From positions 1-11,128 of the forward strand of contig JASHYD010000930.1 of NCBI GenBank assembly GCA_030043175.1: 11,128 nt of DNA. The letters run 5' to 3'. The stretch's first letter is position 1. Each line of letters opens with the position of its first letter. The translations under genes were made by a program, and so were the position numbers. The DNA comes from Xanthobacteraceae bacterium. Its GTDB lineage: Bacteria > Pseudomonadota > Alphaproteobacteria > Rhizobiales > Xanthobacteraceae. Below the pieces are notes generated by a model. It was not told the DNA's origin, did no database searches, and saw only the letters and a program-made list of their open reading frames with translations. This document shows positions 1 to 5,631 of this stretch, one piece after another.

Positions 1-5
1 CGCAG

Positions 6-956
6 TTGAAAGTGCTTCTGTGTTCCCCCCGCGGCTTTTGCGCCGGCGTGGTGCGCGCGATCGACACGGTTGAGCGGGCACTGGCCATCTATGGCAAACC
101 GGTCTACGTGCGTCACGAGATCGTTCATAACCGCTACGTCGTCGAAAGCCTGCGTCAAAAGGGGGCCGTGTTCGTCGAAGAACTGGACGAGATCCCCGAT
201 TGCGAAGTGCCGGTGATCTTCTCGGCCCATGGCGTGCCGAAATCGGTGCTCCGCGACGCCGGCCGCCGCAAGCTGCTGGCCATCGACGCGACCTGTCCGC
301 TCGTCACCAAGGTGCATCGGGAGGCCGAGATTCATTTCAGGCGCGGGCGTGAGGTCGTGCTGATCGGGCACCAGGGTCATCCGGAAGTTACCGGAACCAT
401 GGGGCAGCTTCCGCCGGAGGCCGTCCGCCTGGTGCAGACCGCCGAGGAGGCCGCGACGTTCAAGCCGAAAAATCCCGACGCCCTTGCCTATGTGACGCAG
501 ACCACGCTTTCGGTAGATGACACCGCCGAAATCGTCGCGACGCTGCAGCGGCGGTTTCCTAACATCGCCGGTCCTCACAAGGAGGACATCTGCTACGCCA
601 CCACCAATCGCCAGGAGGCAGTCAAGCGCGTCGCCCCGGTGGTCGACGCCCTCATCGTGGTCGGCTCGCCTAATTCCTCAAACTCCCAGCGGCTCAAGGA
701 GGTCGCGCTGCGTAATGGTTGTCCCTACGCCGCGTTGCTGCAGCGGGCTGAGGATATCGACTGGAATAAGTTCGGGGCGATCCGGCGGCTGGGATTGACC
801 GCGGGCGCATCCGCACCAGAAGTGCTGATCGAGGAAATTATCGACGCGTTCGCGGTGCACTATGACGTCGCCGTGGAGACCGTGTCGGCCGTTGAAGAAT
901 CGGGAATCTTTTTTCCGTTGCCGCGGCAGGTGCGTAGCGGTGAAACTGCACAGTAA
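6..956 (+). CDS. ispH: 4-hydroxy-3-methylbut-2-enyl diphosphate reductase (IspH/LytB)
   Basis: IspH catalyses the last step of the MEP isoprenoid pathway, reducing HMBPP to IPP and DMAPP with a [4Fe-4S] cluster in the cytoplasm. The three cluster cysteines are visible: C12 in PRGFCAGV, C97 in [11 protein letters not shown] and C196 in [11 protein letters not shown]41 (HEIVHN), H75 (SAHG), the H125/E127 pair in GHPEVTG, and the S-x-N-S and GASAP substrate-binding segments are also present. The full length of about 316 residues matches the family. Counted from the TTG at 6, C12 falls at the same number as in E. coli IspH. However, the reading frame is open to the window edge and no ribosome binding site can be seen, so the true start may lie upstream. 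thrB follows after 165 bp on the same strand. Identity is secure; only the 5' end is uncertain. Confidence 0.96.
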   Translation: MKVLLCSPRGFCAGVVRAIDTVERALAIYGKPVYVRHEIVHNRYVVESLRQKGAVFVEELDEIPDCEVPVIFSAHGVPKSVLRDAGRRKLLAIDATCPLVTKVHREAEIHFRRGREVVLIGHQGHPEVTGTMGQLPPEAVRLVQTAEEAATFKPKNPDALAYVTQTTLSVDDTAEIVATLQRRFPNIAGPHKEDICYATTNRQEAVKRVAPVVDALIVVGSPNSSNSQRLKEVALRNGCPYAALLQRAEDIDWNKFGAIRRLGLTAGASAPEVLIEEIIDAFAVHYDVAVETVSAVEESGIFFPLPRQVRSGETAQ

Positions 957-1006
957 CGCTCCCGTCGACTTCTCCTGCCTCCCCTGGGAATGCCGCCTTC
1001 TCGCCC

Positions 1007-1040
1007 ACCTTGCCCTGCCGCTTGCGGGGGAGGGTAAGGT
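1007..1040. repeat. REP-like palindrome between ispH and thrB
   Basis: Arms ACCTTGCCCT (1007-1016) and AGGGTAAGGT (1031-1040) pair at 9 of 10 positions, with a G-T wobble at the tenth, around a 14-base GC-rich centre. Part of it (1018-1034) recurs exactly as an inverted 17-mer at 8683-8699. There is no T run after it, so it resembles a dispersed extragenic palindrome more than a classical terminator. It could still weaken read-through from ispH into thrB. The rest of 957-1121 shows nothing I can name. Confidence 0.55.
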
Positions 1041-1121
1041 TTGCCAAAACCGGGCCGCACGCCCGAACTGCCGAAACAGGGTCGAAGGGCGCACCAAAAA
1101 GATAACGCTTGGGACCCGCTC

Positions 1122-2084
1122 ATGGCCGTCTACACCGATGTCAGCGACGAGGAACTGCAGCGCTTCCTCGCCGACTACGATATCGGCGCCCTGCTCGCCT
1201 ACAAGGGAATTGCCGAAGGGGTTGAGAATTCAAACTTTCTGCTGCACACCACGGGCGGCTTTTTCATTCTCACCCTCTATGAGAAACGCGTTGCCGCCGG
1301 TGATCTGCCGTTTTTTCTAAATCTCATCGAGCATCTGGCAGCGCGTGGCCTCACCTGTCCGCAGCCGATCCGCTGCCGCGCCGGCCAAGCGTTGGGCCAC
1401 CTCGTCAATCGTCCGGCCGCCATTTTCACCTTTCTTGACGGCATGTGGATCAGGCGGCCGAACGTTAAGCACTGCGGTGCGGTTGGCGACGCGCTGGCCC
1501 AGCTGCATCTCGCCGGCGCCGATTTCGGCATGACGCGGCGAAATGCGCTCTCGCTTGAGGGATGGCGGGCGCTACACAACGCGGCTGGCGGGCGCGCCGA
1601 TACGCTGAAGAAAGGGCTCAGCGAGGCGGTGGCAAGCGAACTTGCATTCCTGGGACGAGAGTGGCCGCGGGATCTTCCGCGGGGCATCATCCATGCCGAC
1701 CTATTCCCCGACAACGTGTTTTTTCTGGGCGACCATCTGTCCGGCGTGATCGATTTTTATTTCGCCTGCACGGACGCCCTCGCCTACGACGTGGCGATCT
1801 GCCTTAACGCGTGGTGCTTTGAGTCCGATCATTCCTACAACATCACCAAAGGACGCGCGCTGCTCAAGGGCTACATGCGCACGCGCGAACTGACAGCGCG
1901 CGAGATTTCTGTGCTGCCTGTTCTGTGCCGAGGCGCCGCAATGCGCTTCCTGTTGACGAGGCTCGTCGATTGGCTGGAAGTTCCGCCGGGCGCGCTGGTC
2001 AGGCCGAAGGATCCGCTCGAATATTATCGCAAGCTGCGATTTCATCAGTCCGACGTGAGCGCACGGGATTACGGCATTGACTGA
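1122..2084 (+). CDS. thrB: Homoserine kinase (ThrB, APH-fold alphaproteobacterial type)
   Basis: ThrB phosphorylates homoserine to O-phosphohomoserine with ATP, in the threonine branch of aspartate-family synthesis in the cytoplasm. This 320-residue protein belongs to the aminoglycoside-phosphotransferase-like fold used by many proteobacteria, not to the GHMP-kinase ThrB of E. coli. The N-terminal lobe carries the ENSNFLL segment (35-41). The catalytic loop reads HADLFPDNV, with H191, D193 and N198, and the metal-binding aspartate is D211 in VIDFYF. The ATG at 1122 is chosen because the protein then begins [12 protein letters not shown], as I recall for family members, and a weak GGGA lies 7 bases upstream. 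The frame is open back to 1041, but that stretch crosses the repeat and is probably not translated. The gene's end overlaps the rnhA start by 8 bases, which suggests co-transcription. Confidence 0.93.
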   Translation: MAVYTDVSDEELQRFLADYDIGALLAYKGIAEGVENSNFLLHTTGGFFILTLYEKRVAAGDLPFFLNLIEHLAARGLTCPQPIRCRAGQALGHLVNRPAAIFTFLDGMWIRRPNVKHCGAVGDALAQLHLAGADFGMTRRNALSLEGWRALHNAAGGRADTLKKGLSEAVASELAFLGREWPRDLPRGIIHADLFPDNVFFLGDHLSGVIDFYFACTDALAYDVAICLNAWCFESDHSYNITKGRALLKGYMRTRELTAREISVLPVLCRGAAMRFLLTRLVDWLEVPPGALVRPKDPLEYYRKLRFHQSDVSARDYGID

Positions 2085-2550
2085 CGTGCGGACAAATGAC
2101 CGCGTGACTATTCATACAGACGGCGCCTGCTCGGGCAATCCCGGGCCGGGCGGCTGGGGCGCCATTTTGCAATGGGGTGGCCACATCCGGGAGCTCAAGG
2201 GCGGCGAGCCACATACGACCAATAATCGCATGGAGCTGATGGCCGCCATCATGGCGCTTGAGGCGCTCAAGCGGCCCTGCGTGGTCGATCTGCACACCGA
2301 CAGCGAATATTTACGCCAGGGAATCACCGGCTGGATCGGCGGCTGGAAACGCAACGGCTGGCGGACCGCCGCAAGGAAGCCGGTCCGCAATGTGGATCTG
2401 TGGCAGCGACTCGATGCTGCCGCCAACCGCAACACGGTGCGCTGGCATTGGGTGCGCGGTCATGCCGGTCACAATCTCAACGAACGCGCCGATGAACTCG
2501 CCCGCGAGGCGATTGCCGAGATCAGAGCCGCCGCGCATGGCAAAGGCTGA
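2077..2550 (+). CDS. rnhA: Ribonuclease HI
   Basis: RNase HI cuts the RNA strand of RNA-DNA hybrids, removing R-loops and helping Okazaki primer removal in the cytoplasm. The protein is 157 residues, the usual size. All four metal-binding acidic residues are present: D15 ([15 protein letters not shown]), E53 (NRMELMA), D75 (HTDSEYL) and D139 (NERADELA). H129 of the flexible catalytic loop (WVRGHAGH) is also present, and the basic handle region is seen around GWRTAARKP (94-102). The chosen TTG start at 2077 overlaps the end of thrB by 8 bases and suggests translational coupling. In-frame GTG codons at 2086 and 2104 are alternatives, because no start here has a strong ribosome binding site. Identity is secure and the start is moderately sure. 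Confidence 0.95.
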   Translation: MTDVRTNDRVTIHTDGACSGNPGPGGWGAILQWGGHIRELKGGEPHTTNNRMELMAAIMALEALKRPCVVDLHTDSEYLRQGITGWIGGWKRNGWRTAARKPVRNVDLWQRLDAAANRNTVRWHWVRGHAGHNLNERADELAREAIAEIRAAAHGKG

Positions 2551-2672
2551 TTGTCTCGGCCTCAAGGCGCGACGGGTCGCCCACTGCATTTGTTAGTTAA
2601 ATTTGTTTTGGCCACCAATCCGCTGGTGCACCATCATAACTGCTTGCTCGTGCCCCTGAGTGTAATTGTGTG

Positions 2673-2688
2673 TCAGCAGACGTGCTGA
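2673..2688. repeat. 6-bp perfect stem-loop
   Basis: Arms TCAGCA (2673-2678) and TGCTGA (2683-2688) are perfect inverted copies around a GACG loop. The hairpin lies 122 bases after the rnhA stop and has no T run, so its role is unknown. Confidence 0.4.
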
Positions 2689-2891
2689 AATAACGTCCGG
2701 TCGGTTCAGGTGGAAACGGACGAGGCCCTCCGTCCTTGCCGATCTCTCCTGCAAGGCGATACGGCGCCAAGCGTCAGCGCAGGCGAAAGCCCATTGCAAA
2801 GCTCGATCAGTCGCGTCAGTCAATCTGAGTCAATCGGGTCGATTCCCCCGACGCGCTTTTCAACAAGGACCCGCGGTACACGTTCTTTGCT

Positions 2892-2914
2892 GCGAGTTAT
2901 CCGATTTAACTCGC
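2892..2914. repeat. 8-bp perfect stem-loop
   Basis: Arms GCGAGTTA (2892-2899) and TAACTCGC (2907-2914) pair perfectly around the 7-base loop TCCGATT. It lies 37 bases before a T8 run and is the strongest isolated hairpin in the rnhA-peroxiredoxin interval. It could be part of a small RNA or a protein-binding operator. Confidence 0.5.
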
Positions 2915-2918
2915 GCGC

Positions 2919-2959
2919 GTCGCTGCGATGACCCATTGGCGCGACAGACAGTTTTTTTT
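2919..2959 (+). terminator. Possible weak rho-independent terminator
   Basis: GTCGC (2919-2923) pairs with GCGAC (2941-2945), and T8 (2952-2959) follows after six bases. The stem is short, its loop is long (17 bases) and the stem-to-T distance is larger than ideal. The call rests mainly on the T8 run, which stands out in this GC-rich sequence. It would end plus-strand transcription coming from rnhA or from an unseen small RNA. Confidence 0.25.
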
Positions 2960-3080
2960 AGAGCCCGAGCCCCGGTAGGGGAACTGGCGAGCCGCTAGCG
3001 GCCGCGTTTTCCCCCCGGCGACGTGCGCAGGAAGGTGAGTTCAGCTACGCACGTTCGAATTCAAGGCCGGTCAGCAGCCA

Positions 3081-3566
3081 TTATAACTGCCTGAGTAATG
3101 TCTCGGCGCTCGATGCTTCCGCCTTGCCGGGCGCCTCCTCGATGTTGAGCCGCTTCACCACGCCGTCTTCAACCAGCATGGAATAACGTTTCGAGCGTAG
3201 CCCCAAGCCGCCTGCCGAGCCGTCCATGGTGAGGTCGAGCGCCGTGGCAAAATCGCCGTTGCCGTCGGCGAGGAACTCGATCTTTTCTTCGGCGCCGGAT
3301 GCTTTTTTCCATTCGGTCATGACAAAGACGTCGTTGACCGCCGTCACCGCGATCGTATCCACGCCCTTGGCCCTGATGGCGTCGTTGTGTTGCAAAAAGC
3401 CAGGCAGATGATTGCGATGGCAGGTTGGCGTGAAGGCGCCCGGCACCGCGAAGAGAACCACTTTTTTGCCCTTGAACACCTCGTCGGTGGACTTCCAGCC
3501 GGGGCCTTCGGCCGTCATCACACGAAACTTTCCCTCAGGCATATGATCGCCCACCTTGATGGCCAT
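3081..3566 (-). CDS. Peroxiredoxin, Prx5/type-II-like, single cysteine
   Basis: This is a thiol peroxidase that should reduce H2O2 and organic hydroperoxides in the cytoplasm. The 161-residue protein has the thioredoxin-fold Prx5 pattern. The peroxidatic site PGAFTPTCH contains T46 and C49, the VNDVFVM segment follows at 78-84, and a conserved arginine (R124 or R127) lies in LGLRSKRYSML. C49 is the only cysteine: the position where plant type-II Prx carries its resolving cysteine, just before VND, is occupied by non-cysteine residues (TIAVTAVND). Recycling therefore probably needs an external thiol such as glutathione/glutaredoxin, which is inference. A GAGGA ribosome binding site at 3575-3579 lies 8 bases before the ATG and fixes the start. 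The gene converges on rnhA and appears to stand alone. Confidence 0.93.
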   Translation of the reverse strand: MAIKVGDHMPEGKFRVMTAEGPGWKSTDEVFKGKKVVLFAVPGAFTPTCHRNHLPGFLQHNDAIRAKGVDTIAVTAVNDVFVMTEWKKASGAEEKIEFLADGNGDFATALDLTMDGSAGGLGLRSKRYSMLVEDGVVKRLNIEEAPGKAEASSAETLLRQL

Positions 3567-3574
3567 AGCTTTAG

Positions 3575-3579
3575 TCCTC
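3575..3579 (-). promoter_or_regulatory. Ribosome binding site of the peroxiredoxin gene
   Basis: GAGGA on the minus strand, 8 bases before the ATG at 3566, is well placed and supports that start. Confidence 0.7.
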
Positions 3580-3603
3580 GTTTCTTCGGGGGTTGCAAGA
3601 CGA

Positions 3604-3866
3604 CGCCGTCCGCGGACGCTGACGGCGGCCCCCCTCCCTACGCTCGCCCCGCATGCAGCGGCGCACTGGCCCGCGGCGCTTTACGTCTCCCTAAAGGGCG
3701 CCTACGCCCGTCCGGCTTGTCATCGGGCCCGCCAAAGGCGGCACCCGATGGGCGGGCGAGCAAGGCCTCAAATTTGCGCGCTCGTCGCGCAAATCTGCGG
3801 AGGGCCCCGAGTCCGAGCCTGTGAAGACCCCCTTCACCTCGACCTTCCCCCCGTGAGGGAGGAGGG
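3604..3866. repeat. Cluster of intergenic palindromes (REP-like composite)
   Basis: The 439-bp gap 3567-4005 holds no believable gene. A long plus-strand frame crosses it and runs into the next gene antisense, with low-complexity arginine/alanine/proline composition. Instead it carries a series of inverted repeats. CGCCGTC/GACGGCG lies at 3604-3627. GGGCG/CGCCC lies at 3696-3709. CATCGGG plus CCGCC against GGCGG plus CCCGATG lies at 3721-3750, with an AAA loop. ATTTGCGCG/CGCGCAAAT lies at 3772-3794, with loop CTCGT. An imperfect CCTTCCC/GGGAGGAGG pair lies around 3843-3865. This is the form of dispersed intergenic elements I recall from Bradyrhizobium-like genomes. Function is unknown; folding of mRNA ends is the usual suggestion. 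Confidence 0.6.
3772..3794. repeat. 9-bp perfect inverted repeat
   Basis: ATTTGCGCG (3772-3780) and CGCGCAAAT (3786-3794) pair perfectly around a 5-base loop. It is the cleanest hairpin of the intergenic cluster and has no T run, so it is probably a repeat-element arm and not a terminator. Confidence 0.6.
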
Positions 3867-3983
3867 AGCAAGCGTCCGCGCACCACATGCGATTTTTCCT
3901 GCCCGCGTGCCGGGGAGGGGTAGCGAGGGCGCGCCGGACGAGCTTATAGCACCTTCCGGTAAGGCAGATTCGGTTTGTTGGAG

Positions 3984-4004
3984 AAAAAAATGCGCCCCGG
4001 TCGC
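3984..4004 (-). terminator. Possible terminator after the DsbD-domain gene
   Basis: On the minus strand, a GC-rich segment (3991-4004, GGCG...CGC, only 3-4 pairs) is followed by A then T7 (3984-3990), directly after the TAG stop at 4006-4008. The T run is convincing but the stem is weak and short. Confidence 0.3.
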
Positions 4005-4005
4005 C

Positions 4006-4881
4006 CTATTTCGGAACGGCCATTACGTCGACCGCGTTTTTAGCCGACACCAGGGTGAAACGCAGGCGTGCTCCAACCGCATCGACGCCGGGCGGCGCCC
4101 CGTCGAGGTCGAAGGCAAACCACCGCCGGCCGGGGGCGGCGCCGGGAATCGGCTCGGGCAGCGGCAATGCCCAGTCCGCAGTCGGCCCCTCGACAAATAG
4201 GTCGAGCGGCGTCGTCGCCGGTGCTGCGATTTCGACCACAACCCGCGGGTGGGGCTGTCCGGGCTCAAGGCGCACGGCTGCAATACCGAACGACGCGGTC
4301 TCGCCGACGCGAGCCGCCTTCGGTGCCTCGAGTTCCGCCGCTGCTAGTCGCGAATCGTGTGGTGATGGCTTGGTCGACAACTCGAGGGTTGCCTCTCCCT
4401 TCGCAGGGACGCAAAGCTTTTCACAGATCGCATAGTCGAGGGTCAATCTGAGGGTGGCCGGCCGGTTCGGATTTTTAGCGACGACGTGAGCCGGGAACAT
4501 CACATCGCCCTTGTAGCCGATCGAGCTGCCGCCCTCGTCAGTGAAACGATGCGGCGCCGGCCACAGGATGGACACGGACTTCACGTTTTCGGATTTTGAG
4601 AAGTCGAATGCCGGCGGCACGCCGCTGTCACCGGGATACCGCCAATAGGTCTTCCATCCGTCCGCCAGCCGGATTTCGACGCCGGCCCGTAGCACCCCGT
4701 CCGCGCCGATCGAGCTGCCGGTGACCAGCCGCACGGCCGAACGTGCATCGCCGTTCCACGAGGAGGCATCCGCGGCGACCGCCGCCAAATTCGGGACCAA
4801 TGCGAGCGCCACTGCGAACGTCGCCGTCGAGACACATTGTCGCAATGTCAACGTGATCATGAATGACCGTCTAGCTGACAT
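4006..4881 (-). CDS. Secreted stand-alone DsbD N-terminal-domain protein
   Basis: This protein probably takes part in periplasmic thiol-disulfide exchange. The N-terminus MSARRSFMITLTLRQ, followed by an Ala/Val/Leu-rich stretch (21-36), is a good signal peptide, with cleavage near AVAADA. The mature part has the immunoglobulin-like DsbD/ScsB alpha-domain pattern: DGWKTYWRYPGDSGVPP, then a CEKLC pair at C153 and C157, followed by VPAKGEATLEL. In the family such a cysteine pair passes electrons between the membrane domain and periplasmic partners. The membrane and thioredoxin domains of DsbD are absent, and no partner gene is in this window. The ATG at 4881 gives 291 residues; a TTG at 4890 and an ATG at 4860 are alternatives, and none has a clear ribosome binding site. 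It is divergent from yqgE. The domain call is fairly sure; the exact function is not known. Confidence 0.82.
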   Translation of the reverse strand: MSARRSFMITLTLRQCVSTATFAVALALVPNLAAVAADASSWNGDARSAVRLVTGSSIGADGVLRAGVEIRLADGWKTYWRYPGDSGVPPAFDFSKSENVKSVSILWPAPHRFTDEGGSSIGYKGDVMFPAHVVAKNPNRPATLRLTLDYAICEKLCVPAKGEATLELSTKPSPHDSRLAAAELEAPKAARVGETASFGIAAVRLEPGQPHPRVVVEIAAPATTPLDLFVEGPTADWALPLPEPIPGAAPGRRWFAFDLDGAPPGVDAVGARLRFTLVSAKNAVDVMAVPK

Positions 4882-4965
4882 GGGGTCCAATGACCATTGA
4901 ATTCCTCGTGACCGAACGACGGTCTCGCATTGCCGTTCTATCGATATGAGGTTACGTTTTCAGTT

Positions 4966-5619
4966 ATGAAGGCACCAGGTCCCGCCATGAAGGCAGCAAG
5001 GAAGAGTATCAGGGCCCATTCCCCCACCGGGCCTTCGCGGCGTGGATATCTGGATGGCCAGATGTTGATCGCGATGCCGAGCATGCGGGACGAACGATTT
5101 GCCCGCACCCTCATATATATTTGTGCACACTCGGCGGAAGGAGCCATGGGCATTGTCGTCAACCAGCCTGCAAACAACATCAAATTTCCGGACTTGCTGG
5201 TGCAGCTAGACGTGATCTCTGACCACGATGTCATCCAACTACCGCTGAGCGCCGGTTCTGTGCAGGTGCTCAAAGGCGGACCTGTAGAGCCCGGCCGCGG
5301 CTTCGTGCTGCATTCAAGCGACTACTTCGTCGAAAATTCGACCTTGCCGATCGACGACGGCATTTGCCTCACCGCCACGCTTGACGTCCTCAAGGCCATC
5401 GCCAAAGGCGATGGTCCGGGCAACGCCTTGCTGGCGCTTGGCTATGCGGGATGGGCGCCTGGCCAGCTCGAGACCGAGATTCAGGACAATGGATGGCTGC
5501 ATTGCAGTGCCGATACCGACCTCATCTTCGGCTCCGACATCAGTGCCAAATACGACCGGGCCCTGAGAAAGCTCGGCATTCACGCCGGCATGCTATCGAG
5601 CGAAGCCGGACACGCGTAA
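4966..5619 (+). CDS. YqgE/AlgH family protein (UPF0301)
   Basis: This is a cytoplasmic protein of the YqgE/AlgH family, whose biochemical role is not established. AlgH was named from Pseudomonas alginate regulation. Family motifs are well preserved over 217 residues: [10 protein letters not shown] (29-38), [33 protein letters not shown] with GGPV at 104-107, [11 protein letters not shown] (159-169), and a DNGWLH...DLIFG ending. The frame is open to a TTG at 4930, but the ATG at 4966 gives a length and N-terminus closer to the family; an ATG at 4987 is also possible. No strong ribosome binding site separates them. The TAA stop lies 12 bases from the convergent stop of the GGDEF/EAL gene, and no terminator is visible between them. 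Family membership is secure. Confidence 0.93.
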   Translation: MKAPGPAMKAARKSIRAHSPTGPSRRGYLDGQMLIAMPSMRDERFARTLIYICAHSAEGAMGIVVNQPANNIKFPDLLVQLDVISDHDVIQLPLSAGSVQVLKGGPVEPGRGFVLHSSDYFVENSTLPIDDGICLTATLDVLKAIAKGDGPGNALLALGYAGWAPGQLETEIQDNGWLHCSADTDLIFGSDISAKYDRALRKLGIHAGMLSSEAGHA

Positions 5620-5631
5620 TTCAGCCTGAGG

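Larger units (their letters stand above)
2551..3080. other. 530-bp interval without a convincing gene, structured
   Basis: No open frame here looks like a protein. The longest (plus-strand ATG at 2666, about 110 codons) has an arginine- and serine-rich composition typical of chance frames in GC-rich DNA. The interval begins with an AT-richer patch near 2590-2620. It contains a 6-bp hairpin (2673-2688), an 8-bp perfect hairpin (2892-2914), a T8 run (2952-2959) and a 12-bp perfect palindrome GCCGCTAGCGGC (2991-3002). It separates rnhA (plus) from the convergent peroxiredoxin gene (minus). It could carry transcription ends for both, a small RNA, or decayed sequence. Confidence 0.5.

Noticed and set aside
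1041..1121. 27-codon upstream extension of thrB
   Set aside because: It begins within or next to the REP-like repeat and does not resemble ThrB N-termini; MAVYTD at 1122 does.
2821..2860. T-arm-like sequence (GGGTCGATTCCCCC) suggesting a tRNA or tmRNA piece
   Set aside because: The loop is one base too long, and no matching acceptor stem, anticodon arm or CCA end could be found around it.
2666..2998. Plus-strand frame of 110 codons between rnhA and the peroxiredoxin gene
   Set aside because: Composition is Arg/Ser/Ala-rich with no pattern of a folded protein. It crosses the hairpins and the T8 run and has no clear ribosome binding site.
3604..3866. Possible CRISPR-like array
   Set aside because: The palindromes differ from each other and have no constant repeat length or regular spacer spacing.
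3556..4200. Plus-strand open frame of 214 codons
   Set aside because: It covers the palindromic gap and runs antisense through the DsbD-domain gene, with low-complexity Arg/Ala/Pro/Gly composition. There is no recognisable domain and no ribosome binding site, so it is a chance frame in GC-rich DNA.
4891..4965. Sigma-70-like promoter for yqgE (TTGCCG at 4930, TACGTT at 4953)
   Set aside because: The -10 match is poor and would leave almost no leader before the ATG at 4966, so it is too weak to list.
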